In this document: piece after piece, positions 39,024 through 48,399 of the stretch | How the letters are laid out: every line of letters starts with the position of its first letter | How positions within the stretch are numbered: position 1 is the stretch's first letter | Assembly (NCBI RefSeq): GCF_024594815.1 | Contig: NZ_JANJOU010000002.1 | Coordinates: 310,001 to 374,000, forward strand | Reading direction: 5' to 3' | Length of the DNA stretch: 64,000 nucleotides | From: Roseomonas populi | GTDB lineage: Bacteria > Pseudomonadota > Alphaproteobacteria > Acetobacterales > Acetobacteraceae | The notes under the pieces: generated by a model | The model's input: the letters and a program-made list of their open reading frames with translations, nothing else | Databases searched by the model: none | What the model was told of the DNA's origin: nothing | Made by a program: the position numbers and the translations under genes

Positions 39024-40034
39024 ATGAGCACGCCGCCTCTCGCCCTGACGATGGGGGACCCTGCCGGGATCGGTGGGGAACTGACCCTGGCTGCCTGGGC
39101 GCGGCTGCGCGCCTCAGGCCCCGCCTTCCTGGCGCTGGATGACCCGGCGCGGCTCTCCGCCCTGGCCGCGCGGCTCGGCTGGGACGTGCCGGTCGCGCCC
39201 GTCTCCGGCCCGGAGGAGGCGGCGGCGGTCTTCACCGACCGCCTTCCCGTGATGACGATCCGCCTGCCTTCGCCCTCCGTCCCCGGCACGCCGGACCCGG
39301 CCAACGCCCCGGCGGTGCTCGGCTCGATCGAGCGGGCAGTCGCCATGGCGGTGGCAGGGCAGGTGGGGGGAGTCGTCACCAATCCCATCAGCAAGGCCAC
39401 GCTCTACCGCACCGGTTTCGCCTTCCCCGGCCACACCGAGTTCCTCGGCGCCCTTACCGGCACCGCCGAACCGCCGGTGATGCTGCTCGCCTCGCCCATG
39501 CTGCGGGTCGTGCCCGTCACCATCCACGTCTCGCTCCGCCGCGCGCTGGATACGCTGAGCACGGCGGAGATCATCCGCACCGGCCTCGCCCTGCACCGCG
39601 GCCTGCGGGAGGGCTTCGGCATCGGGAGCCCGCGTATCGCCGTGGCCGGGCTGAACCCCCATGCGGGCGAGGAGGGCGCGATGGGGGACGAGGAGCCGCG
39701 GCTCGTCCTTCCCGCCATCCAGGCGTTGCGCGCCGAGGGCGTGGATGCCGTCGGCCCCCTTCCGCCGGACACGATGTTCACCGCCCGCGCCCGCACTGGC
39801 TACGACGCCGCCCTCTGCCTCTACCACGACCAGGCGCTGATCCCGATCAAGACGCTGGACATGGATGGCGGCGTGAACGTGACGCTGGGCCTGCCGATCA
39901 TCCGCACCTCGCCGGACCACGGCACCGCCTTCGGCATAGCCGGGCAGGGCATCGCCGATCCGGGCAGCCTTATCGCCGCCCTCCGCCTCGCGGCCGACAT
40001 GGCCGCGCGCCGCTTTCCGAAGGCCGCCGCATGA
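39024..40034 (+). CDS. pdxA: 4-hydroxythreonine-4-phosphate dehydrogenase
   Basis: The 336-residue protein carries the PdxA metal-binding histidine blocks [18 protein letters not shown] and S-P-D-H-G-T-A-F, and the N-terminal [11 protein letters not shown]. It oxidises 4-phosphohydroxy-threonine in the DXP-dependent pathway to pyridoxal phosphate. Its stop overlaps the pdxJ start (ATGA), putting the two consecutive enzymes of the ring-forming step together. Confidence 0.95.
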   Translation: MSTPPLALTMGDPAGIGGELTLAAWARLRASGPAFLALDDPARLSALAARLGWDVPVAPVSGPEEAAAVFTDRLPVMTIRLPSPSVPGTPDPANAPAVLGSIERAVAMAVAGQVGGVVTNPISKATLYRTGFAFPGHTEFLGALTGTAEPPVMLLASPMLRVVPVTIHVSLRRALDTLSTAEIIRTGLALHRGLREGFGIGSPRIAVAGLNPHAGEEGAMGDEEPRLVLPAIQALRAEGVDAVGPLPPDTMFTARARTGYDAALCLYHDQALIPIKTLDMDGGVNVTLGLPIIRTSPDHGTAFGIAGQGIADPGSLIAALRLAADMAARRFPKAAA

Positions 40035-40762
40035 TCCCCATCCGCCTCGGCATCAACGTCGATCACGTCGCCACCCTCCGGAACGCCCGGGGCGGGGTGC
40101 ATCCCGATCCCGTCGCCGCCGCGCGGCTGGCGCTGGCGAACGGGGCGGACAGCATCACCATCCACCTGCGGGAGGACCGGCGGCACATCCGGGACGCCGA
40201 CTGCACGGCCATGAAGGCCGGCATCACCGCCCCCATCAACCTTGAGATGGCCGCCACGGCGGAGATGCAGGCCATTGCCCTGTTCCTGCTTCCCCATGCC
40301 TGCTGCCTGGTGCCGGAGAAGCGGGCGGAGCTGACGACGGAGGGCGGGTTGGACGCCGCCGGGCAGGTGGAAGCGCTGCGGCCGGTGGTCGGCGCCCTCG
40401 TGGAAGCGGGGATCCGCGTCTCCCTGTTCCTGGATCCCGATGCGCGCCAGATCGAGGCGGCCGCCCGCCTCGGTGCGAAAGCCGTCGAACTGCACACCGG
40501 CACCTTCTGCGAGGCGGCGCCCGGCGCGGCGCGGGACGCGGAACTTGCCCGGCTGCGGGCGGCAGCGGGGCAAGTTGCGGCGCTCGGCCTGGAATGCCAC
40601 GCCGGGCACGGGCTGGACTACGAGACCGCGCCCCTCCTCGCCGCCATCCCCGAGGTGGTGGAGCTCAACATCGGGCACTTCCTCATGGGCCAGGCGCTGT
40701 TCGATGGCATTGGCCCGGCCGTGGCCCGCATGCGGCAAGTCATGGAGGCGGCAAGGCCATGA
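40031..40762 (+). CDS. pdxJ: Pyridoxine 5'-phosphate synthase
   Basis: The 243-residue TIM-barrel protein has the PdxJ features [16 protein letters not shown] at the N-terminus, H-L-R-E-D-R-R-H-I, and C-H-A-G-H-G-L-D-Y near the C-terminus. It condenses the PdxA product with 1-deoxy-D-xylulose 5-phosphate to pyridoxine 5'-phosphate. It is ATGA-coupled both to pdxA upstream and to a dioxygenase downstream. Confidence 0.96.
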   Translation: MIPIRLGINVDHVATLRNARGGVHPDPVAAARLALANGADSITIHLREDRRHIRDADCTAMKAGITAPINLEMAATAEMQAIALFLLPHACCLVPEKRAELTTEGGLDAAGQVEALRPVVGALVEAGIRVSLFLDPDARQIEAAARLGAKAVELHTGTFCEAAPGAARDAELARLRAAAGQVAALGLECHAGHGLDYETAPLLAAIPEVVELNIGHFLMGQALFDGIGPAVARMRQVMEAARP

Positions 40763-41469
40763 GCGGGCCGGAGAGCACCATCGCCGAGACCGGCTACGTC
40801 TCCCTCTCTGGCGCCGAGGCTCGCCGCAGCTTCGATCCGGCCGGCGCTGCCCTCTCCGGCCCCGCCTGGGCCGGGTTCGCCGCCAGCTGGGACGATCTGC
40901 GCCCGGACACCTACATGGCCGATGGCGGCCGCTACCGCCTGCGCCGCCACGCCATCTACACGGCGGCCCCCGGCACGCCGCTCGCCCGCGCGCCGCACGG
41001 CCCGCATTTCCAGGCCACCCGCTTCAACACGCTGAACGGCGGCATCGACCGCTGGTTCGAGCCCGTGGCCCAGCCCATCGGGGAGGGGCCGGCCTTGCGG
41101 GCCCTGCTGGAGGGTGCAAGGGCCGTTTTCGACCGCCTCGCCCCCGGCGCTACTTGGAAAGTGGAGGTCCATCAGTTCCGCATCGAGGCCCGGCCGGACG
41201 AGGCGGGCAAGCCCACTCCGGAGGGGATGCACTCGGACGGGGTGGACTACGTCATGGTGATGATGATCGGCCGCGAGAACGTGGAGGGCGGCGTGACCGG
41301 CATCGAGATTGACGGCCGCGAGGCCGCGAGCTTCACCCTCTCAGAGCCCTGCGACGCCGTGCTGCTGGACGACAACCGGGTGAAGCACGGGGTCACCCCC
41401 ATCCGCCCGATCGATCCCTCCCACCCCGGCCACCGGGACGTGCTCGTGCTGACCTTCCGGAAGACCTGA
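40759..41469 (+). CDS. Fe(II)/2-oxoglutarate dioxygenase, BsmA/isoleucine dioxygenase type
   Basis: The 236-residue protein matches the 2OG-Fe dioxygenase family that includes L-isoleucine 4-hydroxylase (IDO) and BsmA. H158-S-D160 and H210 (in V-K-H-G-V-T-P) form the iron triad, and R226 is placed to bind 2-oxoglutarate. Family members hydroxylate free aliphatic or sulfur amino acids. The ATGA overlap with pdxJ makes it the third gene of a coupled pdxA-pdxJ operon, an unusual partner that hints at hydroxylated amino-acid or vitamin B6-related chemistry. The substrate is unknown. Confidence 0.85.
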   Translation: MSGPESTIAETGYVSLSGAEARRSFDPAGAALSGPAWAGFAASWDDLRPDTYMADGGRYRLRRHAIYTAAPGTPLARAPHGPHFQATRFNTLNGGIDRWFEPVAQPIGEGPALRALLEGARAVFDRLAPGATWKVEVHQFRIEARPDEAGKPTPEGMHSDGVDYVMVMMIGRENVEGGVTGIEIDGREAASFTLSEPCDAVLLDDNRVKHGVTPIRPIDPSHPGHRDVLVLTFRKT

Positions 41470-41487
41470 CCGGCCGGGCCGGATGGT

Positions 41488-42258
41488 CTAGTCCGCGAGG
41501 TCGAACAGCACCGGCGCGTGGTCGGAGGGCGTTTCCTCCGATCGCGCCGCGAGGTCCACGAAAGCCCCCGCCAGCCGCTCCGCCAGCTCGGCGCTGAGCA
41601 GGGCATGGTCGATCCGAAGCCCCCGGTTCGCCTCGAAGGCCGGGCCGTAGTCCCAGTAGGTCCAGGGCGCATCGCCTGGGTGCAGGGCCCGCAGCGCGTC
41701 TGTCATGCCGAGATGGGTGATGGCGCGGAAGGCGGCGCGGCTCTCCGACCGCACCAGGGCGTCCGTGGGTGGCAGGGCGCCGGGGGAGAAGTCCGCGTCC
41801 GTCGGGCATACGTTGAAGTCGCCCAGCACGGCATAGGGGGTGAAGGCGTCCAACCGCTCAGCCACACGTGCCCGCAGCCGCGCCATCCAGGCCAGCTTGT
41901 AGGCGTAGCCCGCATCGCCTCCCGAGTTGCCGTTGGGCAGGTAGATGCCGGCGATGTTCGCTCCAGCCGCGCGCACCTCCACGAACCGGGCGTGGGTGTC
42001 GTCATCCCCGTCCGGCAGCGCCTCGTCCACCACCTCGAAGGGAATCCGGGCCACCACCGCCACCCCGTTCCGCCCGCCAGGCTGGCCCACGGCATGGACT
42101 CGGTAGCCCAGGTCGGCCACCTCCATGCCCGGGAACTCCTCCGTCCGGCATTTCAGTTCCTGGAGGAAGATGAGGTCGGGCGAGTGCCGCTCGATCAGCC
42201 GGCGCAGATGCGGCATCCGCTTCCGCGCCGAGTTCACGTTGAAGGTGCAGAGTCGCAA
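41488..42258 (-). CDS. xthA: Exodeoxyribonuclease III
   Basis: The 256-residue endonuclease/exonuclease/phosphatase-fold protein shows the XthA motifs C-T-F-N-V-N-S-A-R, L-I-F-L-Q-E-L-K-C (catalytic glutamate), G-D-F-N-V (about residues 146-150) and D-H-A-P-V near the end. It cleaves DNA at abasic sites and degrades 3' ends. The start is an unusual TTG at 42256-42258; no ATG nearer the family N-terminus was found. It lies 8 bases downstream of the erpA-like stop, so the two are likely cotranscribed. Confidence 0.9.
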   Translation of the reverse strand: MRLCTFNVNSARKRMPHLRRLIERHSPDLIFLQELKCRTEEFPGMEVADLGYRVHAVGQPGGRNGVAVVARIPFEVVDEALPDGDDDTHARFVEVRAAGANIAGIYLPNGNSGGDAGYAYKLAWMARLRARVAERLDAFTPYAVLGDFNVCPTDADFSPGALPPTDALVRSESRAAFRAITHLGMTDALRALHPGDAPWTYWDYGPAFEANRGLRIDHALLSAELAERLAGAFVDLAARSEETPSDHAPVLFDLAD

Positions 42259-42266
42259 AGGGGCGT

Positions 42267-42608
42267 TCAGACCGAGAAGGAGACGCCGCAGCCGCAGCCG
42301 GAGGCCGCGACGGGGTTGCGCACACGGAAATGGGCGCCGATCAGCTCATCCGCCCAGTCCAGTTCCGCCCCGCGCAGCAGGTCCAAGGAGACGGGGTCGA
42401 TGAAGACCCGCCCCTCGACCACCAGGTCCTCGGCATCGGGTGCGTCGGCCAGGTCGAACTTGTACTGGAAGCCGGAACAGCCCCCGGCCTCGACGGCCAA
42501 GCGCAGCCCGGCGGCTGGGCGGCCCTGGGCGGCCGCGATCTCGACCACCTGCGCCAGGGCGGACGGGGTAACGGAGAAAGGGGCGGGCTGGTGGCTGCCG
42601 TCCGGCAT
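42267..42608 (-). CDS. erpA: Iron-sulfur carrier protein (ErpA/IscA type)
   Basis: The 113-residue A-type carrier has the three conserved cysteines: C44 in G-G-C-S-G, and C105 and C107 in S-G-C-G-C-G. It receives Fe-S clusters from scaffolds and passes them to target enzymes. ErpA, IscA and SufA cannot be separated with certainty by sequence alone; the position away from isc/suf genes favours ErpA. It shares its strand with xthA and is divergent from dgt across 114 bases. Confidence 0.9.
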   Translation of the reverse strand: MPDGSHQPAPFSVTPSALAQVVEIAAAQGRPAAGLRLAVEAGGCSGFQYKFDLADAPDAEDLVVEGRVFIDPVSLDLLRGAELDWADELIGAHFRVRNPVAASGCGCGVSFSV

Positions 42609-42722
42609 GGAAACCTCGGGGAACTGGCGATTCACCCCTAAGATAGGCGTTCCACCCGGCTTCTCCAACGCGCGCCAGCCTTGCCGCCCGCGCGGGGCGG
42701 GTGCTACGGCCCGCCACACGCC

Positions 42723-43958
42723 ATGGACGCCCCCAACCCCCCAGCCGCCGCGCGCGACCCGCAGGAGCAGGCCCGCCCCGACCTCGCGCGGCCGGACCTT
42801 GCGCGACCGGACCTGGCGCCGTGGGCGGTCAAGCCCGGCGCCTCGCGCGGGCGCCTCTACCCGGAGGATGGGGGAGGGGGGCGGTCCCCTTATCAGCGAG
42901 ACCGGGACCGGATCATCCACTCCACCGCCTTCCGGCGGCTGCAGTACAAGACCCAGGTCTTCATCTACCACGAGGGCGACGCCTTCCGGACGCGGCTGAC
43001 CCACTCCATCGAGGCGGCGCAGATCGCGCGCTCCATCGCGCGCCAGCTCCATCTGGACGAGGACCTGGCGGAAGCCCTGGCCCTGGCCCACGACCTCGGC
43101 CATCCCCCCTTCGGCCATGCGGGGGAGGAGGCGCTGAACGGGGTGATGCGACCGTTTGGCGGCTACGATCACAATGCCCAGTCCCTGAAGGCCGTGACGC
43201 TGCTAGAGCACCGCTACGCCGGCTTCGATGGACTGAATCTGACCTGGGAGACGCTGGAGGGGCTGGCGAAGCACAACGGCCCCCTGCGCCGCCCGCCGCC
43301 CTACATCGCGGAATACTCCGCCCGCCACGATCTGGAGCTGCACTGCCACGCCAGCGCCGAGGCCCAGGCCGCGGCCATCGCGGACGACATCGCCTACAAC
43401 AACCACGACCTGGATGACGGGCTGCGCGCCGGTCTCTTCACCCTGGAGGAGGCCTGCCGCCTGCCGCTGGTGGCCGAGGCGCGGGACCTGGCCATGGCGG
43501 CCGTGCCCGCCGACACCCCGCTGGACCGGCTGGGCAGCGAGATCATCCGGCGCGTGATCAACCTGATGATCGTGGACGTGACCGAGGAGGCGAAGCGCCG
43601 CATCGCCGCGCTGGGGCCGAAGGACGTGTCTGACATCCGGCGCGCTGATCGCCCGGTGGTCTTCTTCTCCGACCGCATGCGCGCCCTGAACCAGGAAACG
43701 CGCGATTTCCTCTTCGGCCGCATGTACCGCCACTGGCGGGTGAACCGCACCACACTGAAGTCGAAGCGCGTGCTGCAGGTGATGTTCTCACTGCTGCACG
43801 GCCAGCCGGACATGCTGCCCCCCTCCTGGGCGGAGCGCGCGGGCGAGGCGGGATCCCCCCTCGCCGCCCGCACGGTCTGCGACTGGCTGGCGGGCATGAC
43901 CGACAAGTTCGCCCTCGAAGAATACCGTCGCCTGACGGACCCCCACACTCCCGGCTGA
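42723..43958 (+). CDS. dgt: Deoxyguanosinetriphosphate triphosphohydrolase-like protein
   Basis: The 411-residue HD-domain protein carries F-R-R-L-Q-Y-K-T-Q-V-F, H94 in L-T-H-S-I-E, and H123-D124 in A-L-A-H-D-L-G-H-P-P-F-G-H, the signature of dNTP triphosphohydrolases that trim dNTP pools. The first 40 residues add a degenerate A-R-P-D-L tandem repeat (four copies) not seen in the conserved core. It is the first gene of the long operon that continues with argS after 8 bases. Confidence 0.9.
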   Translation: MDAPNPPAAARDPQEQARPDLARPDLARPDLAPWAVKPGASRGRLYPEDGGGGRSPYQRDRDRIIHSTAFRRLQYKTQVFIYHEGDAFRTRLTHSIEAAQIARSIARQLHLDEDLAEALALAHDLGHPPFGHAGEEALNGVMRPFGGYDHNAQSLKAVTLLEHRYAGFDGLNLTWETLEGLAKHNGPLRRPPPYIAEYSARHDLELHCHASAEAQAAAIADDIAYNNHDLDDGLRAGLFTLEEACRLPLVAEARDLAMAAVPADTPLDRLGSEIIRRVINLMIVDVTEEAKRRIAALGPKDVSDIRRADRPVVFFSDRMRALNQETRDFLFGRMYRHWRVNRTTLKSKRVLQVMFSLLHGQPDMLPPSWAERAGEAGSPLAARTVCDWLAGMTDKFALEEYRRLTDPHTPG

Positions 43959-43966
43959 CCAGACCC

Positions 43967-45736
43967 ATGACAGACGACATCTTCCGCACGATCCGCGAGG
44001 CGGTCGTGACCGAACTCCGCGCCCTGATCCCCGGGCTGGACGAGGCCGTCCTCGCCCGCGTGCTTGTCGAGCCGCCGCGCGACCCATCCCACGGCGACAT
44101 GGCGACCAACGCCGCGCTGCTGGTGGCCAAGCCCGCCCGCATGGCCCCGCAGAAGGTGGCGCAGGACCTGGCCGCGCGCCTGATCGGGCGGGAGGGCATC
44201 GCGGCGGCCGCGCCCGCCGGCCCGGGCTTCGTGAACCTGCGGCTGACGGAGGAGGCGCTGCGGGCGCAGGTTCCCGCCATCCTGCGGGCGGGCGAGGCCT
44301 TCGGCGACGGGGCCACGGGGGCCGCGCGGAAGGTGGACGTGGAGTACGTCTCGGCCAATCCCACCGGCCCGATGCATGTCGGGCACTGCCGCGGCGCGGT
44401 GGTGGGCGATGCGCTGGCAAACCTGCTGAAGAAGGCGGGCTGGGACGTCACGAAGGAGTACTACATCAACGACGCCGGCGCGCAGGTGCAGGCGCTCGCC
44501 TGGGCAGCCTACTGGCGCTACCTCCAGGCCCTCGGCACCCCGATGACGGAGGAGGAGTTCGCGGCGGGCATCCCCGGCGGGCTGCAGTACCGCGGCGAGT
44601 ATCTGGTGCCGGTCGGGCAGGCGCTGCAGCAGAAGCACGGCGACGCGCTGGCGCCGGGTGGCGTGCCGGCCGATCCCTCCCTGTGGCTGGACACGGTGCG
44701 CGAGTTCACCGTGGCCGCGATGATGGACGAGATCCGCGACGACCTCGCCGCGCTGGGCGTGACCCACGACGTCTTCATCAGCGAGGCGGCACTGGTGAGG
44801 AGCGGGGAGGCTGACAAGGCCATTGCCGCGCTCGCCTCCCGCGGGCTGGTCTACGAGGGCGTGCTGGAGCCGCCCAAGGGCAAGCTGCCGGACGACTGGG
44901 AGCCGCGCGAGCAGACCCTGTTCCGCTCCACCGAGTTCGGCGACGACGTGGACCGCCCGCTCCGCAAGAGCGACGGCAGCAACACCTACTTCGCGAACGA
45001 CATCGGCAACCACGCCGACAAGATCGCGCGCGGCTTCGATGAGCTGGTGCAGGTCTGGGGCGCCGACCATGGCGGCTACGTGCCGCGCATGAAGGCCGCC
45101 GTCGCCGCGCTCTCCGCCGACAAGCCCGTCTCCTTCGACGTGGTGCTGGCGCAGATCGTCAAGGTGGTGAAGGGCGGCCAGCCCGTGCGGATGTCCAAGC
45201 GCGCCGGCACCTACGTCACCCTGCGCGACCTGATCGACGAGGTGGGGCGCGACGCCGTGCGCTTCACCATGCTGACCCGCAAGGCCGACGCCCAAATGGA
45301 GTTCGACCTGGACGCGGTGGTTCAGCAGAGCCGGGACAACCCGGTCTTCTACGTGCAGTACGCCCATGCCCGTTGCCGCTCCGTCCTACGCCAGGCCGGG
45401 GACCCGGCGTCGGCCGATCTGGCCGGGGCGCCGCTGGAGGCGCTGGACGACCCAACCGAGATGGCCCTGATCCGCCGCCTCAGCGCCTGGCCCCGCACGG
45501 TGGAGGGCGCCGCCCTGGCGCGGGAACCTCACCGGATCGCGTTCTTTCTCCATGACTTGGCCGCCGACTTTCATCTACTTTGGAACAAGGGGCGCGAGGA
45601 CACGACCTTGCGTTTCATCCGGGAGGATGAGCCCGAGGCCACGCGCGCGAGGCTTGCCCTCGTCGCCGCGACGGCCACGGTCATCCGCTCGGGCCTCGCG
45701 GTGATGGGGGTGACGCCCGTCGAGGAGATGCGGTGA
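43967..45736 (+). CDS. argS: Arginyl-tRNA synthetase
   Basis: The 589-residue class I synthetase has the N-terminal additional domain, the HIGH-like motif P-M-H-V-G-H-C-R-G-A-V, and the KMSKS-type V-R-M-S-K-R-A-G-T-Y region, with a C-terminal DALR anticodon-binding domain. The length is standard. The stop overlaps the GTG start of the SPOR-protein gene. Confidence 0.97.
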   Translation: MTDDIFRTIREAVVTELRALIPGLDEAVLARVLVEPPRDPSHGDMATNAALLVAKPARMAPQKVAQDLAARLIGREGIAAAAPAGPGFVNLRLTEEALRAQVPAILRAGEAFGDGATGAARKVDVEYVSANPTGPMHVGHCRGAVVGDALANLLKKAGWDVTKEYYINDAGAQVQALAWAAYWRYLQALGTPMTEEEFAAGIPGGLQYRGEYLVPVGQALQQKHGDALAPGGVPADPSLWLDTVREFTVAAMMDEIRDDLAALGVTHDVFISEAALVRSGEADKAIAALASRGLVYEGVLEPPKGKLPDDWEPREQTLFRSTEFGDDVDRPLRKSDGSNTYFANDIGNHADKIARGFDELVQVWGADHGGYVPRMKAAVAALSADKPVSFDVVLAQIVKVVKGGQPVRMSKRAGTYVTLRDLIDEVGRDAVRFTMLTRKADAQMEFDLDAVVQQSRDNPVFYVQYAHARCRSVLRQAGDPASADLAGAPLEALDDPTEMALIRRLSAWPRTVEGAALAREPHRIAFFLHDLAADFHLLWNKGREDTTLRFIREDEPEATRARLALVAATATVIRSGLAVMGVTPVEEMR

Positions 45737-46668
45737 GCGAATTTACGGTTCCGAGCTATCGGGTCCGCCCGCAGAGGGCTGGCTTTCAGGTTCCCTGGCG
45801 CATGCTGGCCCTCTCGGGCGCAGTGCTGGGCGCGGCAGCGGTGGGGGGCGGCGTGGTCTGGGGGATCTCCCGCGCCGTGAACCGCACCGTGCCGACCATC
45901 GAGGCCGATGCCCGGCCCATCCGCGTGAAGCCGGACGATCCGGGCGGGCTGCGCGTGGCGAACCAGGACGAGCGCATCTTCGAGAGCCAGCGCCGCGGCG
46001 GCGCGACGGCGGGCACCACCGCCCGGCTGACGCCGGAGGCGGAGCGGCCGGACGTGAACGCGCTGCGGCAGGCCGCCATCCGCGCCCAGCAGGTCCAACA
46101 GGCTGAACAGGCCCGGGCCGCCGCCGCACAGCAGGCTGAACAGGCCCGGGCTGCCGCCGCGCAGCAGGCTGAGCAGGCCAGGGTCGCGCACCAAGCCCAG
46201 GCTCAGCCAGCGGTTGCCCAGCCCTCGGCTACCCAGCCCGCGCCGGAGGCAGCGCCGTCCAGGCCACCGCTAGTCAATCCCAGCGTCGGCCAGCAGCTTG
46301 CCGCCCGCATGCCCGCGCCGCCGCCTCAGCCAGCGCCCCAGGCGCAGCCCGCACAGCAGCAGGCCCCGGCCGCGCCGCCAATCACCCCGCCGCCCATGCC
46401 GGCCAACGCGCCCGTCCGTGGCGGACGCTTCGTCGTCCAACTCGGCGCCGTCACCTCGGAGGAGGCGGCGCAGGGCGAGTGGGCGCGGCTGCAGGGCCGC
46501 ATCCCCGAGTTGGCGGGCCGCCAGCCCGTCATCACCCGCGTGGACCGGGGAGACCTGCCGCCCATGTGGCGCATCCGCACGGGCGGGCTGCCGGACGACA
46601 AGGCGGCGCAGGCCCTCTGCACCTCGGCCAAGGCCAAGGGCGCGCCCTGTGCCGTGATCGGCGGATGA
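45733..46668 (+). CDS. SPOR domain-containing membrane protein
   Basis: The 311-residue protein has one membrane segment near residues 25-46, a long Ala/Gln/Pro-rich periplasmic linker, and a C-terminal SPOR domain (about 232-311; R-F-V-V-Q-L-G-A-V-T-S-E-E-A-A-Q) which binds denuded peptidoglycan at the septum. The linker contains three near-identical 11-residue units Q-Q-A-E-Q-A-R-A-A-A-A. The GTG start overlaps the argS stop. A role in cell division is inferred from the domain and from the nagZ neighbour. Confidence 0.87.
   Translation: MSEFTVPSYRVRPQRAGFQVPWRMLALSGAVLGAAAVGGGVVWGISRAVNRTVPTIEADARPIRVKPDDPGGLRVANQDERIFESQRRGGATAGTTARLTPEAERPDVNALRQAAIRAQQVQQAEQARAAAAQQAEQARAAAAQQAEQARVAHQAQAQPAVAQPSATQPAPEAAPSRPPLVNPSVGQQLAARMPAPPPQPAPQAQPAQQQAPAAPPITPPPMPANAPVRGGRFVVQLGAVTSEEAAQGEWARLQGRIPELAGRQPVITRVDRGDLPPMWRIRTGGLPDDKAAQALCTSAKAKGAPCAVIGG
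46099..46197 (+). repeat. Three 33-bp tandem repeats in the SPOR protein gene
   Basis: Units start at 46099, 46132 and 46165 and encode Q-A-E-Q-A-R-A-A-A-A-Q type 11-residue repeats with few substitutions; the last copy diverges. Recent slippage is likely, and the copy number may vary between strains. Confidence 0.85.
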
Positions 46669-47678
46669 GGGCGCGCGCGGCCGTCATCGGCCTCTCCGGC
46701 CTTTCGCTCACGCCCGAGGAGGCCGCGCTGCTGCGCGCGACCCCGCCCGCCGGCGTGATCCTGTTCCGCCGGAACGTGAACAACCCCTCCCAGCTCTCCA
46801 ACCTCACCGCCACCGTGCGGGAGATCCTGGGAGAGGTGGCACCGATCCTGGTGGACCAGGAGGGGGGGAGGGTGGCCCGGCTTCGCCCACCCTACTGGCC
46901 CTCCTACCCACCGGCCGCGAGCTTCGAGGGAGGCCCCGAGGCGAGGGCTGCCGCCAATGCCGCCCTTCTCGGCGCGCACTGCGCCGCCATGGGCCTGGAC
47001 GTGGTCTGCGCCCCCTGCCTGGACCTGCGCCTGCCCGGCGCGCACGACGTCATCGGCGACCGCGCCTTCTCCTCCGATCCGGTCGAGGTGGCCCGGCTGG
47101 GAGAGGCATGGATCGAAGGGCTGATGGCCGCCGGCTGCATCCCCGTGATCAAGCACATCCCCGGGCATGGCCGGGCCACGGCGGACAGCCACGAGTCGCT
47201 TCCCCGCGTGGAGGCGGACCGTGCGGCGTTGGAGGCGGACATCGCTCCCTTCCGCGCCGTCTGCGCCCGCGACGCCGGGCGGCATCTCTGGGCGATGACG
47301 GCGCATGTCACCTATGAGGCGCTGGACCCCGCGCTGCCCGCCACCCTTTCCGCCGAGGTGATCGGCCGCACCATCCGCGGCGAGATCGGCTTCGAGGGGG
47401 TGCTGGTCTCAGATGACCTGGTGATGGGCGCTTTGGGCGGCTTCAGCGGGAACCTGGCGGCAATGTCGCTCGCGGCCGGCTGCGACCTCGTGCTCCACTG
47501 CAACGGGGTGCTCGCGGACACGGCGGCCCTGCTGCGGGACTGCCCGGCCCTGTCGCCCCGTGCGGCGGAGCGGATGGCGCTAGCGCGGCAGGCGGCGCTC
47601 GCGGCCCGCCCGCCGGCCCGGGCTGCGGCGGCCGGTCGTCCCGCGCCCGCCGCCCCCCACGCCCTGACCGACGCCTGA
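46665..47678 (+). CDS. nagZ: Beta-N-acetylhexosaminidase
   Basis: The 337-residue GH3 enzyme contains K163-H-I-P-G-H-G-R-A-T-A-D-S-H, the flexible loop with the acid/base D174-H176 dyad of NagZ, and V-S-D-D-L-V-M-G with the nucleophile aspartate. It removes N-acetylglucosamine from muropeptides in peptidoglycan recycling in the cytoplasm. The ATG overlaps the SPOR gene stop (ATGA). Confidence 0.92.
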   Translation: MRARAAVIGLSGLSLTPEEAALLRATPPAGVILFRRNVNNPSQLSNLTATVREILGEVAPILVDQEGGRVARLRPPYWPSYPPAASFEGGPEARAAANAALLGAHCAAMGLDVVCAPCLDLRLPGAHDVIGDRAFSSDPVEVARLGEAWIEGLMAAGCIPVIKHIPGHGRATADSHESLPRVEADRAALEADIAPFRAVCARDAGRHLWAMTAHVTYEALDPALPATLSAEVIGRTIRGEIGFEGVLVSDDLVMGALGGFSGNLAAMSLAAGCDLVLHCNGVLADTAALLRDCPALSPRAAERMALARQAALAARPPARAAAAGRPAPAAPHALTDA

Positions 47679-47709
47679 CGGCACGGCGTAGCCCCGGACG
47701 GACCCCCAC

Positions 47710-48399
47710 ATGGACTGGCTCCCGGATTTCGCGGCGGCCGCGCTCGCCGCGATCCTCGCCATCACCCTGCACGAGGCCGCCCACGGCTACGCCGCCCGGG
47801 CGCTGGGCGACGACACGGCGGCGCGGATGGGCCGCCTCTCGCTCAACCCACTGCGGCACGTGGACCCGGTGGGGACTCTGCTCGTCCCCGGCCTTCTGCT
47901 CGTCTCCCAGCTGCTCGCCGTCGGGCGGGTGGAAGTGATGTTCGGCTGGGCGAAGCCGGTCCCGGTCGATATCCGGCGCCTCCGGAACCCGCGCTTCGGC
48001 ATGGTGCTGGTGGCCGCGGCGGGGCCGGCGATGAACGTGGCCATCGCCTTCGCCGCCGCGATCCTGCTGCACCCGCTGCAGGGGCCGGGGACCGACAACC
48101 TGATGGACTGGATCGAGAGCTTCCTGATCCTCTCCCTCATCGGCAACCTCGTGCTCGCCGCCTTCAACCTGCTGCCCATCCCGCCGCTGGATGGCGGCCG
48201 CATCGTCGGGGGGCTGCTGCCGCCGGCCATCGGCGTGCCCTATCTGCGGCTGGAGCGGTTCGGGCTGTTCATCGTCCTCGGCCTGATCTTCCTCCTCCCA
48301 ATGCTGGTGCCGGGGCTGGACCCGCTCCGCAGCCTCGTCGGGCGGGTGGTCTTCCCCGTGGCGCGCGGCATCCTCGACCTCACCGGGCACTCGGGATGA
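47710..48399 (+). CDS. Site-2 protease family (M50) membrane metalloprotease
   Basis: The 229-residue protein has several membrane helices and the zinc motif H-E-A-A-H (in L-H-E-A-A-H-G-Y), with the second metal-binding block N-L-L-P-I-P-P-L-D-G-G-R. This is the compact YwhC-like M50 form without PDZ domains. The substrate is unknown. Its stop overlaps the scpA ATG. Confidence 0.88.
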   Translation: MDWLPDFAAAALAAILAITLHEAAHGYAARALGDDTAARMGRLSLNPLRHVDPVGTLLVPGLLLVSQLLAVGRVEVMFGWAKPVPVDIRRLRNPRFGMVLVAAAGPAMNVAIAFAAAILLHPLQGPGTDNLMDWIESFLILSLIGNLVLAAFNLLPIPPLDGGRIVGGLLPPAIGVPYLRLERFGLFIVLGLIFLLPMLVPGLDPLRSLVGRVVFPVARGILDLTGHSG

